From NCBI GenBank assembly GCA_938007945.1, contig CALLME010000306.1, positions 1 to 5,859 of the forward strand: 5,859 nucleotides of DNA, in the 5' to 3' direction. Shown one piece after another: positions 5,516-5,859 of this stretch. The stretch comes from an uncultured Caulobacterales bacterium. Its GTDB lineage: Bacteria > Pseudomonadota > Alphaproteobacteria > Caulobacterales > Maricaulaceae. The notes under the pieces are model-generated. The model was not told where the DNA came from and made no database searches. It saw nothing but the letters and a program-made list of their open reading frames with translations. A program made the translations under genes and the position numbers. Numbering within the stretch: the stretch's first letter is position 1; every line of letters begins with the position of its first letter.

Positions 5516-5859
5516 TTGGCGAGTTTGTTCCAGATGCGCTTGCCGAAGACCTGCCGACGCCCGTCTTTATTTTCGGCAGCACGGATCTCGATATTCGCTG
5601 GCTGAATCAAATGGCTGAAGAATGGTTAGGACAGTCCGCGCGTGCTGTCTTGGGTCGCTCATTCTGTGATTTTTTGAGGGCGTGCGAGGATATAGAAAAT
5701 GCCGCAGAACGCTGCGGTCAAACTGAAACGGCAGTGTCTTTGCGCGGCTTCATCGTGATGCGTAAAGACGCGGCAGACGAGCGTTGCCACATTACGTTAT
5801 TTCCAACTCAAGGCCGCATTGGCATGATTATTTCGCTGCTTGCTACCCAGCCTAATGAT
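5512..5859 (+). CDS. ntrB: NtrB-like nitrogen regulation sensor kinase, N-terminal PAS part (cut by window end)
   Basis: An open frame of 116 codons from the ATG overlapping the dusB stop (ATGA) continues without a stop to the window edge. The visible part is a soluble PAS-like domain with no signal peptide or membrane segment. DLPTPVFIFGSTDLDIRWLN (13-32) has the LP-x-PV opening and first strands of NtrB sensors, followed by a helix ending in LGRSFCDFL (47-55) and a late strand IGMIISLL (103-110). NtrB (GlnL) phosphorylates or dephosphorylates NtrC under control of the PII protein. The dimerisation, phospho-accepting and ATPase domains would lie beyond 5859 and cannot be checked. The identification rests mainly on the nifR3-ntrB-ntrC gene order plus the PAS pattern. 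Four cysteines (52, 58, 68, 92) in this short domain are noteworthy. Another PAS sensor kinase is the main alternative. Confidence 0.8.
   Translation, partial: MIGEFVPDALAEDLPTPVFIFGSTDLDIRWLNQMAEEWLGQSARAVLGRSFCDFLRACEDIENAAERCGQTETAVSLRGFIVMRKDAADERCHITLFPTQGRIGMIISLLATQPND

Overview
This window reads as core chromosome of an alphaproteobacterium. The strongest clue is gene content and order: lipA, a COQ10/RatA-type gene, a stand-alone CinA C-terminal (PncC) gene, a fused ispDF, and then dusB (the nifR3 of older literature) overlapping an ntrB-like start. From general knowledge this is an alphaproteobacterial arrangement, and the ispD-ispF fusion is also typical of that class. The mixed base composition (chosen 60-base lines run from 21 to 43 G+C) would suit a moderate-GC marine lineage such as a Hyphomonadaceae relative, but the family-level placement is a guess.

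Layout. Bases 1-1098 (minus) encode a membrane acyltransferase-3 protein. Bases 1099-1257 are a divergent intergenic region with a strong Shine-Dalgarno for the acyltransferase and a perfect 6-bp inverted repeat. Bases 1258-2223 (plus) are lipA, followed 14 bases later by a TTG-started COQ10/RatA-like gene (2238-2765). That gene converges on and overlaps by 11 bases a minus-strand pair, ispDF (4442-3282) then pncC/cinA-C (3282-2755). Those two share one base in a TAATG junction. Bases 4443-4504 form a short divergent gap. Bases 4505-5515 (plus) are dusB, overlapping by ATGA the start of an ntrB-like PAS-domain gene that runs off the window at 5859.

How the genes work together. The plus-strand lipA/ratA pair concerns lipoyl cofactor synthesis and probably ubiquinone handling or respiratory function. 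The minus-strand pair makes isoprenoid precursors (MEP pathway) and recycles pyridine nucleotides (NMN deamidation). dusB modifies tRNA and is translationally linked to a nitrogen-regulation sensor kinase. The acyltransferase is the only accessory-looking gene and has no recognisable polysaccharide partner inside the window.

I see no mobile element, CRISPR array, tRNA, rRNA or defence system here, and no gene of wholly unknown type. The points worth a second look are gene junctions, unusual starts and the inverted repeat, not a new system.
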